This document shows, in pieces, positions 1-8,370 of a stretch of DNA of 64,000 nucleotides. The notes under the pieces were generated by a model. That model ran no database searches. It saw only the letters and a program-made list of their open reading frames with translations, and had not been told where the DNA came from. This DNA is from JAVBJN01 sp031546985 (GTDB lineage Bacteria; Bacteroidota; Bacteroidia; Chitinophagales; Chitinophagaceae), in the NCBI GenBank assembly GCA_031546985.1, contig JAVBJN010000043.1, forward strand, positions 3,418 to 67,417, read 5' to 3'. Both the position numbers and the translations under genes were made by a program. Numbering within the stretch: the first letter of the stretch is position 1; the number at the start of each line of letters is the position of its first letter.

Positions 1-513
1 CGTTTTGCTTCCGGAATCGGTCTTAAGATAAACTTTAATGTGCACTTGTTGGGTAATATTTTTTTGAAGCGGGTCTTCTTTCCGGATGTCGATGTTTTCT
101 ATAACCACGTTTCCGTATGCCTCGCAAGCCTTGGTGGCGGCCTGTGCTACCTTTACAATAGTGGCCGGGGGAATGGTCCCCAGGTCAAAAAGATAATCTT
201 TGGTTTCGGTGCCGTTGTTCATCACCTGAACGGCTTCCGGTCCGGTCCACATCCCGTCACTGTAATTGTATTTAACGATTTCTGCACTATTGCTCTTGTC
301 GGCTACGGTAAAGGAGGTAATGGCTCCGCTTTTATCGTTATAAAAAGTAAGAATACTCAGTACCTGTATGGGCTTGTTACCAAATTCATTGCGCATTCCT
401 TCGTAGGCTTTGCTCATGGCAGCTTCGCTGTTGTAGTGTGGTTCGGTCTTTAAATGCTGGCAACTGGTAGCGGCAACAATGGCAAATGGAACAGCCCAAA
501 GGATTGATTTCAT
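1..513 (-). CDS. Putative lipoprotein, 3' end outside window
   Basis: An open frame of 171 codons starts at the ATG at 513-511 and runs off the left edge without a stop, so the gene is partial. The N-terminus is a lipoprotein signal: a short hydrophobic stretch followed by AATSC, with the lipidated Cys at about residue 18. The rest is soluble and mixed alpha/beta in character, with a Tyr/Asp-rich segment near residues 65-75. I do not recognise the family; the general look is of small secreted Bacteroidota proteins of unknown function. The gene is divergent from rpsO and has its own candidate promoter at 531-563. Confidence 0.75.
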   Translation of the reverse strand, partial: MKSILWAVPFAIVAATSCQHLKTEPHYNSEAAMSKAYEGMRNEFGNKPIQVLSILTFYNDKSGAITSFTVADKSNSAEIVKYNYSDGMWTGPEAVQVMNNGTETKDYLFDLGTIPPATIVKVAQAATKACEAYGNVVIENIDIRKEDPLQKNITQQVHIKVYLKTDSGSKT

Positions 514-530
514 ATGTTTTTTAGTTTTCT

Positions 531-563
531 TAAAAATAGTGAATATCTTTGCGAGGTTCCAAA
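531..563 (-). promoter_or_regulatory. Candidate promoter of the partial lipoprotein gene
   Basis: On the minus strand a TTTG (563-560) is followed after 21 nt by TAttTTTA (538-531), one base off the Bacteroidota TAnnTTTG -7 element. It lies 18 nt before the start codon. Confidence 0.45.
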
Positions 564-587
564 GGTTTTCCAATGATCCAATAATAT

Positions 588-618
588 TTTGTGATTTGAT
601 TGGAAATATATACCTTTG
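588..618 (+). promoter_or_regulatory. rpsO promoter (Bacteroidota sigma-A type)
   Basis: TTTG at 588-591, a 19-nt spacer and TAccTTTG at 611-618 match the Bacteroidota -33/-7 consensus. Transcription would start near 623, giving a leader of about 55 nt before the rpsO ATG. A second -7-like word, TAtcTTTG at 544-551, lacks a matching upstream box. Confidence 0.7.
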
Positions 619-677
619 CCCGCGGTAAAAAAGCGGGTTTTAATATTATTAACAATTGTATCAATTATTTTAGTAAG

Positions 678-950
678 ATGTCATATTTAACAGCTGAAAA
701 GAAAGCCAATATTTTCAAGCAGTTTGGCGGTAGCGAAAAGAACACCGGTTCTGTTGAAGCACAAATCGCTATGTTAACTGAACGTATTAATCATATCTCG
801 GGTCACCTGAAAAAAAATCCAAAAGATTTTTCTACTCAGAGAGGTCTGATGAGAGCGGTAGGACAGCGTAAGCGTTTGCTGACTTACCTGACAAAAACGA
901 ATCTGCAAGGTTACAGGGCCCTGATTGAGAAACTCGGTCTCCGTAAGTAA
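678..950 (+). CDS. rpsO: 30S ribosomal protein S15 (uS15)
   Basis: The 90-residue product has the normal S15 length and the family pattern: Gly-Ser-x-Glu-x-Gln near residues 23-30, a central helix with the HxxxHKKD-like segment, and the RGLxxxVxxRxxLLxYL stretch. S15 is a primary binder of the central domain of 16S rRNA and nucleates small-subunit platform assembly. The frame is open upstream to 600, but the ATG at 678 gives the conserved N-terminus (MSYLTAEKK) and sits correctly after the promoter, so the extension is rejected. It is followed by pnp in the same direction, the rpsO-pnp order known from many bacteria, with a strong terminator between them. Confidence 0.97.
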   Translation: MSYLTAEKKANIFKQFGGSEKNTGSVEAQIAMLTERINHISGHLKKNPKDFSTQRGLMRAVGQRKRLLTYLTKTNLQGYRALIEKLGLRK

Positions 951-966
951 TAACATTATAACTGTG

Positions 967-1001
967 CTATTCCCAACTGAACGGTTGGGAATAGTTTTTT
1001 T
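967..1001 (+). terminator. rpsO terminator/attenuator
   Basis: A perfect 11-bp stem (967-977 with 984-994), 6-nt loop and seven T's form a classical intrinsic terminator between rpsO and pnp. No strong promoter is visible after it, so pnp may depend on read-through. Confidence 0.85.
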
Positions 1002-1021
1002 ATTTAATACCCCTGTATAAT

Positions 1022-3259
1022 ATGATTCCAAAGGCGATAACTACAACATTTGATTTAGGTAACGGCCGTATAGTAACCCTGGAGACCGGAAAACTGGCTC
1101 GCCAGGCGGATGGTGCAGCGGTAGTAAAACTTGGAAACTGCGTAATTCTGGCTACAGTAGTAGCTAACCGGGAACCTAAACCAGGCCAATCTTTCTTCCC
1201 CTTAACGGTTGACTATCAGGAGAAATTTGCTTCTGCCGGCCGTATTCCGGGTTCATTTTTTAAACGCGAAGGCCGTCTGAGCGATTCGGAAGTTCTGATT
1301 TCCCGTCTCATCGACCGTGCTTTGCGTCCTCTGTTTCCAGACGATTATTTCTGCGAAGTACAGGTGCTGGTATCTCTTATTTCCAGCGATCCTGAAGTAA
1401 TGCCCGACTCCCTGGCGTGCCTGGCTGCTTCTGCCGCTCTGGCGGTGAGCGATGTGCCGGTTCAGGAAGTGATTTCTGAAGTGCGCGTTGCCCGTATCAA
1501 CGGCCAATATGTAATTAACCCCCTCCGTTCAGAACTGGCTAACGCCGATATGGACTTCATCATTGCTGCTACTGAAAAGAACATCATGATGGTAGAAGGA
1601 GAGAGTAAAGAATGTCAGGAAGCTGATCTGGTAAAAGCGATTGAACTGGGCCACGAAGCTGTTCGTGCGCAGATCAAAGCACAGGAAGCCCTGAGAGATC
1701 TGAAAGGTGTAACCGGTAAACGTACTTACACTGCTCCTTACCAGAACGAAGAGCTGAACCAGAAAATTTCTGCGTTTGCTAAAGAACGTATCTATAATGT
1801 AGCGAAAGGCGCAATGGCCAAGCATGACCGCAGCGATGCTTTCAAACTGATCAAAACTGAGTTTGTAGAGCAGGCAGGCGAATTGCTGCCAGAAGATGCA
1901 GCGCTGGTAGGCAACTACTTCCACGATCTTGAAAAAGAAGTGGTGCGTAACATGATGCTGGACGAAAGTGTACGCCTCGATGGCCGCAAGCTGGACGAAG
2001 TTCGTCCGCTGACCATGGAAGCGAATTTCCTGCCTTCTCCGCACGGTTCTGCACTGTTTACCCGTGGCGAAACGCAATCCCTCACTACCGTTACCCTGGG
2101 TACTGTAGATGATGAACTGCTGATCGAAACCGCAGCTACTTCCGATTATACTAAATTCATCCTGCACTACAACTTCCCTCCGTTCTCAACCGGCGAAGTG
2201 AAGCCTATGCGTGGCCCTGGCCGTCGCGAAGTAGGGCATGGTAACCTGGCTATGCGTTCATTGAAACAAATGATGCCGGGTAAAGAATTTCCTTATACCG
2301 TACGTGTAGTATCTGATATCCTGGAGTCTAACGGTTCGTCTTCAATGGCTACCGTTTGCGCCGGTTCTCTGGCACTGATGGATGCAGGCGTACCTGTACC
2401 TAAACACGTTTCCGGTGTAGCTATGGGCCTCATTAGCCGCAGCACCGACCAGAAATTTGCAATCCTTACCGATATCCTGGGCGATGAAGATCACCTGGGT
2501 GATATGGACTTTAAAGTAACCGGTACACGTGATGGTATCTGCGGTGTGCAGATGGACATTAAAGTGGATGGCCTGAGCATGGAAATCATGATGAAGGCGC
2601 TGGAACAAGCACGTCGCGGCCGTTTGCACATCCTTGATGCGATGTACGAAGCAGTGCCTAACGCACGTGTGGAAATGAAACCGAACGCACCACGTATCGA
2701 GACCCTCACCATTGACCGTGAGTTTATCGGCGCGGTAATCGGCCCCGGCGGTAAAATCATCCAGGAAATCCAGCGCGAAACCGGTACTACTATCTCTATC
2801 GAAGAAGTAAACGATAAAGGTGAAGTAACCGTGTTCTCTAAAAATGGCGATGGCCTGGCCAGAGCTATGACCTGGATTAAAGGTATCGTTGCCGTTCCTG
2901 AAGTAGGAGAGGTGTACGAATCAACTGTAAAATCTGTAATGCCTTACGGCGCATTCGTTGAGTTTATGCCGGGTAAACAAGGCCTGCTTCACATCTCTGA
3001 AGTAAGCTGGAAACGCCTGGAAAACATGGATGGTGTACTGAAAGAAGGCGATAAGGTGAAAGTGAAATTGACCGGTACAGACCCCAAAACCGGTAAATTT
3101 AAACTGAGCCGCAAGGTGCTTATGCCTAAACCAGAAGGAATGACCGATGAGCAAAACGACCGTCCACGCCCTCCGCGTCGTGATGGCGACCGTCCTCAAC
3201 GTCCCCGTCCGGAGCATAATGAGCCTGCAGAAAATAAAAATAATGACTCAGAAGCCTAG
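1022..3259 (+). CDS. pnp: Polyribonucleotide nucleotidyltransferase (PNPase)
   Basis: The 745-residue protein has the full PNPase layout: an N-terminal RNase PH domain (about 10-150), an alpha-helical linker, a second RNase PH domain (about 315-550), KH (about 561-620) and S1 (about 628-698). The catalytic GDEDHLGDMDF block carries the two aspartates at 490 and 496 that match the known active-site pair. The KH GxxG is in IGPGGK near 574. It degrades RNA 3' to 5' by phosphorolysis and usually acts with a degradosome. After S1 there is a Pro/Arg/Asp-rich, disordered tail of about 45 residues, as is common in Bacteroidota. It lies 20 nt behind the rpsO terminator. Confidence 0.97.
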   Translation: MIPKAITTTFDLGNGRIVTLETGKLARQADGAAVVKLGNCVILATVVANREPKPGQSFFPLTVDYQEKFASAGRIPGSFFKREGRLSDSEVLISRLIDRALRPLFPDDYFCEVQVLVSLISSDPEVMPDSLACLAASAALAVSDVPVQEVISEVRVARINGQYVINPLRSELANADMDFIIAATEKNIMMVEGESKECQEADLVKAIELGHEAVRAQIKAQEALRDLKGVTGKRTYTAPYQNEELNQKISAFAKERIYNVAKGAMAKHDRSDAFKLIKTEFVEQAGELLPEDAALVGNYFHDLEKEVVRNMMLDESVRLDGRKLDEVRPLTMEANFLPSPHGSALFTRGETQSLTTVTLGTVDDELLIETAATSDYTKFILHYNFPPFSTGEVKPMRGPGRREVGHGNLAMRSLKQMMPGKEFPYTVRVVSDILESNGSSSMATVCAGSLALMDAGVPVPKHVSGVAMGLISRSTDQKFAILTDILGDEDHLGDMDFKVTGTRDGICGVQMDIKVDGLSMEIMMKALEQARRGRLHILDAMYEAVPNARVEMKPNAPRIETLTIDREFIGAVIGPGGKIIQEIQRETGTTISIEEVNDKGEVTVFSKNGDGLARAMTWIKGIVAVPEVGEVYESTVKSVMPYGAFVEFMPGKQGLLHISEVSWKRLENMDGVLKEGDKVKVKLTGTDPKTGKFKLSRKVLMPKPEGMTDEQNDRPRPPRRDGDRPQRPRPEHNEPAENKNNDSEA

Positions 3260-3275
3260 TCCCAACGGGGCTTCT
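3250..3275 (+). terminator. Weak hairpin at the pnp stop codon
   Basis: A 7-bp stem (3250-3256 with 3269-3275) closes over the pnp stop codon region and is followed by an imperfect T-rich stretch. It may be a weak terminator or a stability element. Confidence 0.35.
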
Positions 3276-3307
3276 GTAACTTTGTTTTCGATTTTTTGTA
3301 ATTGATT

Positions 3308-3337
3308 TTTGAATTGTAATTTATTTATTTACCTTTG
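3308..3337 (+). promoter_or_regulatory. rpmI-rplT promoter
   Basis: TTTG (3308-3311), an 18-nt spacer and TAccTTTG (3330-3337) form a strong Bacteroidota promoter 20 nt before rpmI. Another -7-like TAacTTTG lies at 3277-3284 without a partner box. Confidence 0.75.
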
Positions 3338-3357
3338 CATTCCTAATTTTTGAAGCG

Positions 3358-3555
3358 ATGCCTAAGATGAAGACTCACTCCCGTGCTAAAAAGACTTTTA
3401 AGGTTACGGGTTCTGGAAAAATTAAACGTTATAAAGCATATAAAAGCCACTTGTTGACTAAAAAAGCTACTAAACGTAAACGTCACCTGAGAATTGGCTT
3501 GCTGGTGCATGAAACCAACGAAAGAATGGTTAAGCGTCTGCTTGCTATCGGATAA
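3358..3555 (+). CDS. rpmI: 50S ribosomal protein L35 (bL35)
   Basis: 65 residues, strongly basic, beginning MPKMKTHSRAKKTFKVTGSG and continuing with the KxxKSHLLTKK and KRHLR segments that define bL35. It binds 23S rRNA in the large subunit. It is the first gene of a two-gene operon with rplT, 35 nt upstream of it, and has its own promoter. The infC gene that normally precedes rpmI is absent here; pnp occupies that place. Confidence 0.97.
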   Translation: MPKMKTHSRAKKTFKVTGSGKIKRYKAYKSHLLTKKATKRKRHLRIGLLVHETNERMVKRLLAIG

Positions 3556-3590
3556 TTTTGATTTATTAATATACTATAACTATTTAAGAT

Positions 3591-3935
3591 ATGCCTCGTT
3601 CAGTGAATGCAGTAGCTTCCAGAGCTAGAAGAAAAAGAATCCTGAAGGCTGCCAAAGGATATTATGGCAAACGTAAAAACGTATATACGGTTGCTAAGAA
3701 CGTAATGGAAAAGGGTATGACTTACAGTTATGTAGGTCGTAAACTGAAAAAACGTGAATACCGTACTTTGTGGATTGCCCGTATCAACGCAGCTGTTCGT
3801 GAAGAAGGTATGAGCTACTCTGTGTTTATCAACCAGCTGACCCAGAAGGGTATTCTGCTGGATCGTAAAGTTCTGGCTGATATGGCTATGAACGACGCAG
3901 AAGGCTTCAAAGCGCTGGTAGCTTCAGTAAAATAA
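3591..3935 (+). CDS. rplT: 50S ribosomal protein L20 (bL20)
   Basis: 114 residues with the bL20 signature: MPRSVNxVASRxRRKRILKxAKGYYGKRKN at the N-terminus, then RKxKKREYRxLWIxRINAA in the middle. bL20 is an early assembly protein of the large subunit and in other bacteria autoregulates the infC-rpmI-rplT operon. It follows rpmI with a 35-nt gap and converges on ispE, with only 9 nt between the two stop codons. Confidence 0.97.
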   Translation: MPRSVNAVASRARRKRILKAAKGYYGKRKNVYTVAKNVMEKGMTYSYVGRKLKKREYRTLWIARINAAVREEGMSYSVFINQLTQKGILLDRKVLADMAMNDAEGFKALVASVK

Positions 3936-3944
3936 TATTAAGCT

Positions 3945-4754
3945 TTACGCTTTAAATATTTTCCAGCCGGCATCCACCAGGATGTCGGCTTTCTTGTGTT
4001 TGGGAAATAAGCCAAATACGCTGCTGCCGCTGCCGCTCATGGCTGCATACACTGCTCCCTGCGCATACAGGTCGGCTTTGCAACGCGCAAGTGCAGGATG
4101 CGCTTCAAAAACAGGCGCTTCAAAATCGTTAACGAGTTTGTGCTTCCAGTTTTCGACAGGTTCGGCAATGATGTCCAGAATGGCGTTTTGTGGTTGCTGT
4201 GGTGTGATTTGTTTAAACGCCCACGGGGTAGGGATATGAATGCCCGGGCAAACCAGTATGATCTGGTACGCACTCAGATCCAATGCGATCTCTTGCATTA
4301 CCTCGCCCCTTCCGGTGGCCCATACGGGCTTGTTTTTGATAAAGAAAGGGCAATCGCTGCCCAGCTGCGTGGCAAGCGTTACGAGCCTGTTATGTGGTAT
4401 TTTAAGATCGAAGAGTTGGTTTAACGTGAGCAGGGTAAAAGAAGCATCGGCGCTTCCGCCACCGAGGCCAGCACCCATAGGAATTACCTTGTGCAAATGC
4501 AGGTAACAGGATGGGATCTTACCGGGGCACTCCTGTTGCAGTAACCGGTATGCTTTTACCACCAGGTTTTGTTCGGGATCGCCATCTACGGTAATGCCCG
4601 TTTGCCGGAAACTGAATTCGGGCTGGGGTAGTATTTCCAAAGCATCATTGACCTGAACGGGTACGAATACGGTTTCGAGGTTATGAAATCCGTCGGCACG
4701 TTTTGCCGTAATGTTGAGTCCTAAATTGATCTTGCAGTTGGGAAATACGACCAT
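3945..4754 (-). CDS. ispE: 4-diphosphocytidyl-2-C-methyl-D-erythritol kinase
   Basis: A 269-residue GHMP kinase. The phosphate-binding loop PMGAGLGGGSADAS lies at 92-105 and the N-terminal CKINLGLNI segment with the substrate-contacting Lys at 8 is typical of IspE. It phosphorylates CDP-methylerythritol in the MEP pathway to isopentenyl diphosphate. ispH, the last step of the same pathway, is also in this window at 38716-39951. The start is 47 nt downstream of the DUF58 gene on the same strand, so the two are probably co-transcribed. I see no promoter of its own. Confidence 0.95.
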   Translation of the reverse strand: MVVFPNCKINLGLNITAKRADGFHNLETVFVPVQVNDALEILPQPEFSFRQTGITVDGDPEQNLVVKAYRLLQQECPGKIPSCYLHLHKVIPMGAGLGGGSADASFTLLTLNQLFDLKIPHNRLVTLATQLGSDCPFFIKNKPVWATGRGEVMQEIALDLSAYQIILVCPGIHIPTPWAFKQITPQQPQNAILDIIAEPVENWKHKLVNDFEAPVFEAHPALARCKADLYAQGAVYAAMSGSGSSVFGLFPKHKKADILVDAGWKIFKA

Positions 4755-4801
4755 GGGTACAAATGTAATAGATGAACAGTGAATTAGCCAGTGGGCAAGG
4801 T

Positions 4802-5719
4802 TTACAACATCTTATTGCGTTTGAGCAGGTAGGGCAGCAAAATCTGGTCGTAGGGTTTATTGATGTCGGCATCTATCACATCTATATGAAACTGCTTACA
4901 TTTTTCCAGCAACTGCTTGCGGTGTATTTCCATTTGAGCCAGGTAGTTTTCTTTTACCTGGGCCGGGTGGAGTTTTAGTTTTTCGCCGGTTTCCATATCA
5001 ATAAACTCATACGGGCGGTTATCGAATTCGAAACGGAGTTCTTTTTCGTGGTCGGTTACATAAAACAAGATTACTTCATGCTTGTTGTATTTGAGGTGTT
5101 GCAGGGCAGAGAACAGTTCGTCCTGGTCGCCGGCAGCATCCAGCATATCGCTGAACAAAATAACCAATGACCGCTTGTGAATATTTTCAGCCACCAGGTG
5201 CAATACTTCGGGCGTAGCCGTTCGTTTGGTGCCTGCCGCTCCGTCGAACAATTGCTGGAGCTCGCGGTACAGGGTTTTGAAATGGGCGGCAGAAGATTTA
5301 CAGGGTGTTTGCTGCTCCAGGGTTTCGTTAAAGGTGATGAGCCCGGCAGCGTCCAGTTGCTTTTTCATCAGGCAGGTAATGGCAGCTGCAGCCACGCAAC
5401 TGTATTGCAACTTGGTGGGTTTTTTATCGCTGCCGTGGTAGTACATGGAGGCCGAATTGTCCATCAGCAGGTAGCAACGCAGGTTGGTTTCTTCCTCAAA
5501 CTTTTTTACATACAGCCGGTCGGTCCGGCCCAGTACCTTCCAGTCTATATGTTTCAGCGCATCGCCGGGGTTATACAGGCGGTGTTCTGCAAACTCAACC
5601 GAAAAGCCGTGAAACGGACTTTTATGCAAGCCTATGATAAAACCTTCTACCACTTGCCTGGCCAGCAACTCCAGGTCGGTTCCGGGTACGAGTACCGGTA
5701 TTTGTTGTTCTAATTGCAT
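4802..5719 (-). CDS. DUF58 domain protein (von Willebrand A-like)
   Basis: 305 residues. The DUF58 core is visible as the block EFAEHRLYNPGDxxKxIDWKVxGRTDRLYVKxFEEE at about 43-80, followed by a VWA-like MIDAS start, DNSASM, near 88-93. There is no predicted membrane segment, unlike the longer DUF58 proteins. In other genomes such proteins usually sit beside a MoxR AAA+ ATPase and are thought to act in envelope or complex maturation; no MoxR gene is present here and the neighbour is ispE. The function of the family is not established. Confidence 0.85.
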   Translation of the reverse strand: MQLEQQIPVLVPGTDLELLARQVVEGFIIGLHKSPFHGFSVEFAEHRLYNPGDALKHIDWKVLGRTDRLYVKKFEEETNLRCYLLMDNSASMYYHGSDKKPTKLQYSCVAAAAITCLMKKQLDAAGLITFNETLEQQTPCKSSAAHFKTLYRELQQLFDGAAGTKRTATPEVLHLVAENIHKRSLVILFSDMLDAAGDQDELFSALQHLKYNKHEVILFYVTDHEKELRFEFDNRPYEFIDMETGEKLKLHPAQVKENYLAQMEIHRKQLLEKCKQFHIDVIDADINKPYDQILLPYLLKRNKML

Positions 5720-5787
5720 GTTGCATTAAAAATAAGAACTTATCCCTTTCAAAAAAGTATCTGTGTTTTTATATCTGTTGTAACTAC

Positions 5788-5817
5788 TTGACTTCAATAA
5801 TTATTTTACTATATTTA
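5788..5817 (+). promoter_or_regulatory. Candidate promoter of the 81-residue lipoprotein gene
   Basis: TTG at 5788-5790, a 19-nt spacer and TAtaTTTA at 5810-5817, one base off consensus. Transcription would start near 5823, 13 nt before the ATG. Confidence 0.5.
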
Positions 5818-5835
5818 GGCATTAATTTATCACCA

Positions 5836-6081
5836 ATGAAGAAAATCTTTACGGTTTTGTCCTTATTTGTGTTGACAGTTGTGGCTTTGTCGTCTTGCAC
5901 CAGGGAATATTATTGTGAGTGTACTTATACCTATACCGGCCAGCCAGGCTTACCTGATCCGCAAACCAGTAAAACCGTAATTAGAAATACGAAGCAGAAG
6001 GCAGATGACATTTGTACTTCCCGCTCCAAGAACTATGAATCGGGAGGGGTAAAAACGCAAGAAAAATGTGTATTACTGTAA
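5836..6081 (+). CDS. Small secreted lipoprotein, unknown function
   Basis: 81 residues. A signal peptide ends in a lipobox (LSSC), and the mature part of about 60 residues is rich in Cys, Tyr and Thr, with two further closely spaced Cys residues (YYCEC) directly after the lipidation site and more toward the C-terminus (DICTS, EKCVLL). Those Cys residues suggest disulphides in the periplasm. The frame is open 48 nt further upstream, but the promoter lies inside that stretch, so the ATG at 5836 is preferred. A strong terminator follows. I do not recognise a named family. Confidence 0.75.
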   Translation: MKKIFTVLSLFVLTVVALSSCTREYYCECTYTYTGQPGLPDPQTSKTVIRNTKQKADDICTSRSKNYESGGVKTQEKCVLL

Positions 6082-6108
6082 ACCAGTAAAACACAGTATA
6101 TCGTATAT

Positions 6109-6145
6109 TGGGCATTCAATACAAATTGAATGCCCATATTTTTTT
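6109..6145 (+). terminator. Intrinsic terminator after the small lipoprotein gene
   Basis: A perfect 12-bp stem (6109-6120 with 6125-6136), 4-nt loop and T-rich tail. It ends 6 nt before the next start codon, so the next gene's promoter must lie upstream of or inside the hairpin, or read-through feeds it. Confidence 0.9.
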
Positions 6146-6150
6146 AAGTT

Positions 6151-7080
6151 ATGATCAAGAAGATTGCAGGATATACGCTGAGTGTGCTTTTAGGGTTGGT
6201 ATTTATCTATTCTGCCTATACCAAAATAGCTTTCATAGAACCTTTTGAATGGAATTTTGTAGAGCTGGGCTTGGCCAACTGGACGGTTGCGCCCATCTTG
6301 TCGCGCTTGTTTGTAGGGCTTGAGTTTTTCCTGGGTGCTATGCTGATTTTACAGGTAGCGCTGCGCCGGTTTACCTACAAGGCAGTGGCTGGTTTATTGG
6401 TTGTGTTTTCGCTGTACTTGCTGTGGCAGATTATAGCTTCGGGCAATAAAGGCAACTGCGGTTGCTTTGGTGAAATGGTAAAAATGACACCGCTCGAAGG
6501 CATTCTGAAAAATGTGGTGATGCTGGTGATCGTGCTGGTGCTGGCCAAAATACACGACGGCATTAAATGGAAAGAGCAGGGGTACATTTTTTTCCTGTTG
6601 CTGGCTGCTGCTTTTGCAACGCCGTTTATCATGAATCCGCTGAACTACGCCGTTATTAAAACGCATAAAAAAGAAGCAGTAGGGTATAAAGCCCGTTACG
6701 AGCCTTTGTACGACATGCATGTGCTAGACCAGAGCAAGATAGACCTGGGCAAAGGTAAGCACGTGGTGGCCTTTCTGAGCCTCACCTGCCCGCATTGCCG
6801 CAAAGCCGCGTATAAGATGCACATTATGTACGACCGCAATCCGCAATTGCCTTTCCTGATGGTATTGAATGGCGATAGTACCGATCTGAAACCTTTCTTT
6901 GAAGAAACCAAAGCCCAAAAGATTCCGCATGTAATGTTTAACGAAGGGCCTAAGTTTATTGATATGGCCAGTCTTTCATTACCCTCATTACAGTGGTGGG
7001 ATAATGGCATTGTGGTGCGCAAGCCCAATTACTTTGAGCTGAAGCAAGACGAGATTGAAGCGTGGATCATTAGTAAATAA
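6151..7080 (+). CDS. MauE/DoxX-like membrane protein fused to a thioredoxin-like domain
   Basis: 309 residues in two parts. Residues 1-165 hold four or five hydrophobic segments of the MauE/DoxX redox-associated membrane type, with the paired-Cys loop GNCGCFG at 101-107. Residues 185-309 are a thioredoxin-like domain with a CPHC active site at 213-216 and a cis-Pro region near 265. The layout implies electron passage between a membrane-embedded Cys pair and an extracytoplasmic thioredoxin, as in methylamine dehydrogenase maturation or VKOR-like disulphide relays. The substrate is unknown. The BT_3928-type proteins of Bacteroides look similar from memory. Confidence 0.8.
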   Translation: MIKKIAGYTLSVLLGLVFIYSAYTKIAFIEPFEWNFVELGLANWTVAPILSRLFVGLEFFLGAMLILQVALRRFTYKAVAGLLVVFSLYLLWQIIASGNKGNCGCFGEMVKMTPLEGILKNVVMLVIVLVLAKIHDGIKWKEQGYIFFLLLAAAFATPFIMNPLNYAVIKTHKKEAVGYKARYEPLYDMHVLDQSKIDLGKGKHVVAFLSLTCPHCRKAAYKMHIMYDRNPQLPFLMVLNGDSTDLKPFFEETKAQKIPHVMFNEGPKFIDMASLSLPSLQWWDNGIVVRKPNYFELKQDEIEAWIISK

Positions 7081-7151
7081 AATGTGTGATTGGTGGATGT
7101 CTGATGTCTGGTTTTTCAGCGTTGAAGCACCCTTTTTTAATGTAAAAACTA

Positions 7152-7184
7152 AAACCCTGCCAGCGTTTACACGTGGCAGGGTTT
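7152..7184. terminator. Bidirectional terminator between convergent genes
   Basis: An 11-bp perfect stem (7152-7162 with 7174-7184) has T-rich sequence on both sides and serves both the MauE-thioredoxin gene and rluF. Confidence 0.75.
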
Positions 7185-7209
7185 ATTGTTTATTGACGTT
7201 GCAAAGCGA

Positions 7210-8211
7210 TTATCTTTTTCTACCGCTTTTGCGGTATTCTTTGAATGTTTTAGTCGATTTGGAAGGATGTCCTTCGCTCTGAGGTCTGGGTTTGCCATTG
7301 GCAGCCGGATTGCCCTTTGCGCCTGGCTTGCCCGATTTAGGAGCATCGGTAGGTTTACCCTTGGTTTTAAAGGATGGCGCTTCTTTCTCCTTTGGTTTTT
7401 CGGCAGGTTGCGGAGCTGCTTTTTTTACCGGGCGCGGCCTTTTCACCACAGAAGCTTCTTCAGTTTTGCTGCTGGTGGCTACGAGGTGGTTCAGCTTAAT
7501 CATCTCATCCGGGGTGAGGTAGCGCCAATGACCTGTAGGAAGTTTACCCAAAGGCACATTCATGATGCGGATGCGCACCAGCTTGGTTACTTTATACTCC
7601 AGCGCTTCGCACATGCGGCGGATCTGGCGGTTAAGTCCCTGTGTGAGAATGATGCGGAAAGAATATTTGCTTTCCTGCTTTATGGTAGTAGGCTTAGTCC
7701 AGGTGCCCAGGATTTTTACCCCTTCGCCCATCTGGCGTATAAAATCGGTACTGATGGGTTTGTCTACGGATACGATGTATTCTTTTTCGTGGTTGTTGCC
7801 CGCACGAAGAATCTTATTTACGATATCGCCATCGTTGGTGAGGAAAATTAGTCCTTCGGAATCTTTATCCAATCTGCCGATAGGGAAGATGCGTTGCGGG
7901 TGGCGGAGAAAGTCGATGATGTTCGTCTTGTCGTTGGTATCTGTGGTACAGGTAATACCCGCCGGTTTGTTGAAAGCGATGTAAAGTGTTTTCACTTTTT
8001 TACGGATCGGCTCGCCATCAATACGCACCACATCACCAGGGTATACCCGGTTGCCTTTATTGGCATCTACATTATTGATGCTTACTCTTTCCTGCTCAAT
8101 ATATTCATCCGCATCGCGGCGTGAGCAAAAGCCACTGTCACTGATATATTTATTCAGGCTTACTGAATCGTCTTCGCTGCGGATATTACCGGGTTTGTTT
8201 TTTTGTGCCAT
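7210..8211 (-). CDS. rluF: 23S rRNA pseudouridine(2604) synthase, RluF type
   Basis: 333 residues: an S4 RNA-binding domain (about 17-63), then the RsuA/RluB/E/F catalytic domain. The catalytic Asp is D115 in GRLDKDSEGLIFLTNDG, and the following block (VNKILRAGNxHEKEY, ILGTxTK) matches E. coli RluF closely rather than RluB or RluE. It converts a uridine in 23S rRNA helix 74 to pseudouridine. The last 90 residues are a Lys/Pro/Gly-rich disordered tail, longer than in E. coli; such tails are common on Bacteroidota rRNA-modifying enzymes. The gene stands alone between a bidirectional terminator and a divergent gene. Confidence 0.92.
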   Translation of the reverse strand: MAQKNKPGNIRSEDDSVSLNKYISDSGFCSRRDADEYIEQERVSINNVDANKGNRVYPGDVVRIDGEPIRKKVKTLYIAFNKPAGITCTTDTNDKTNIIDFLRHPQRIFPIGRLDKDSEGLIFLTNDGDIVNKILRAGNNHEKEYIVSVDKPISTDFIRQMGEGVKILGTWTKPTTIKQESKYSFRIILTQGLNRQIRRMCEALEYKVTKLVRIRIMNVPLGKLPTGHWRYLTPDEMIKLNHLVATSSKTEEASVVKRPRPVKKAAPQPAEKPKEKEAPSFKTKGKPTDAPKSGKPGAKGNPAANGKPRPQSEGHPSKSTKTFKEYRKSGRKR

Positions 8212-8370
8212 AGTACCGTTTCGGAAATTACTCCGGAGCGCAAAGTTACTTTCAATTATCGGCGTTGAGGATAGAAATATTAGAAACTGGCAGTAGAAGC
8301 AAAAAGTTTATTGGCTTAAAGCGCTTTATATTGAAATTGTATTTAATTTTAATGCATAAATCTGATAATC

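Noticed and set aside
544..551. TAtcTTTG as a second rpsO promoter
   Set aside because: No TTTG lies at the right distance upstream, and the promoter at 588-618 is complete.
1529..2167. Antisense open frame of 212 codons within pnp
   Set aside because: Shadow of pnp, with low-complexity Phe/Gln/His-rich translation and no regulatory signals.
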